From assembly GCA_021613535.1 (NCBI GenBank), contig CP075496.1, positions 3,534,001-3,598,000 on the forward strand: a stretch of 64,000 nucleotides of DNA, given 5' to 3'. The position numbers were made by a program, and so were the translations under genes. This DNA comes from Adineta vaga. Lineage: Eukaryota > Rotifera. The notes under the pieces were generated by a model. That model had not been told where the DNA came from and made no database searches. It saw only the letters and a program-made list of their open reading frames with translations. Below are positions 63,388 through 64,000 of this stretch, in pieces; positions within the stretch are counted from its first letter, which is position 1, and each line of letters begins with the position of its first letter.

Positions 63388-64000
63388 CTAGAATAAAAAG
63401 CAGACTATACTTTCTTCATACTTGTTTGATCGATATCGTAAAAGAATAACAACATATCCTCATAGTGACATTTATCATGCTCGTTCGATAAATGTCGATG
63501 TGAAGAATTATATTAGATCATATTGAACTAATAGATGTTATGCTCAAGAATATGTTGTCAATCAACAAAGTTGCAGTAGCAAAAAAAGAACTAAAATGAG
63601 AAAGTGTTTACGTATGATATACAAGAAAAACTTTAAATTATTGATGTATGTAGGATATGAATAATGTTTTTGAACGTCAATAGCGACCAGAAAGACAAAA
63701 TATGGTCATCCGATAAATAAAAAGTAAATACGAAATCAAACATTAATATTCATTCATACAGATATTTTTCGTATTTTTTTTCTTTATATCATTGGAGAAA
63801 ACGTGTTTTTGCAGAGGAAAAAACAATGGACGAAAGAGGACGCTAATTACCAATAAACCGTTCCGTGGCGCGTTGAATAATTATCTTCGTTTTTTTCATA
63901 TAATATGTTTTGTAATAATGAAATTCTTGATTGTACATTTTATCAAACGACTGATACATGTCAAACAAGTTCCTATTCCAATCGATCAATTTCATCATCG
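63388..64000. other. Upstream flank of the EB1 gene
   Basis: About 610 bp of AT-rich sequence to the window end. Presumably the EB1 promoter. No coding frame, repeat or RNA gene recognised. Confidence 0.45.

Noticed and set aside
1-64000. tRNA, rRNA, CRISPR, transposon or viral genes
   Set aside because: No tRNA-type T-loop pairs, rRNA blocks, spaced direct repeats, transposase or reverse-transcriptase motifs were seen by eye; a dedicated scan was not possible.

Overview
The window looks like nuclear DNA of a small-genome invertebrate, most likely a bdelloid rotifer. It is AT-rich, genes sit on both strands, most introns are about 45-70 bp with clear GT/AG ends, and every recognisable protein is an animal gene. 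The rotifer call is inference from gene style; no species-specific marker was seen. No prokaryotic, viral or transposon gene was recognised.

Layout from left to right: the 5' end of a PGM3-like phosphoacetylglucosamine mutase (minus, cut by the window edge); a complete FAHD1-type acylpyruvase (minus); a metaxin-1/3-like mitochondrial outer-membrane protein (plus) that shares a ~200 bp divergent promoter with FAHD1; a BCAS3/PHAF2-like WD40 protein (plus); a neuroendocrine 7B2 (SCG5) orthologue (minus); an RBM4/lark-like single-RRM protein with a low-complexity tail (minus). A 3.2 kb non-coding stretch follows. About half of the window, roughly 14.5-48.5 kb, belongs to one giant ankyrin gene (plus). 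After ankyrin come a CCDC17-like zinc-finger/coiled-coil protein (minus), a 2.9 kb non-coding interval, a single-pass membrane protein with at least four CUB domains (plus), and an EB1/MAPRE microtubule plus-end protein (minus). The last 600 bp hold nothing recognised.

The ankyrin gene is the main feature. It encodes the canonical 24 ankyrin repeats, ZU5 domains, UPA and a death domain, followed by an acidic, Ser/Glu/His-rich tail carried mostly on a 10.07 kb exon and a 4.9 kb last exon. The predicted protein is about 7,500 residues, in the class of giant neuronal ankyrins. Its 5' region holds several candidate alternative first exons, all phase 0 to the shared repeat-1 exon. The giant exon contains near-identical tandem repeats and two opposite one-base frame changes about 4 kb apart. 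A third frame change lies in BCAS3. These are sequence errors, allelic lesions or, less likely, recoding.

The genes do not form an operon. Several act in cytoskeletal or secretory systems typical of a cell-biology-rich metazoan (ankyrin, EB1, BCAS3, CCDC17, 7B2), but I infer no shared pathway from adjacency.
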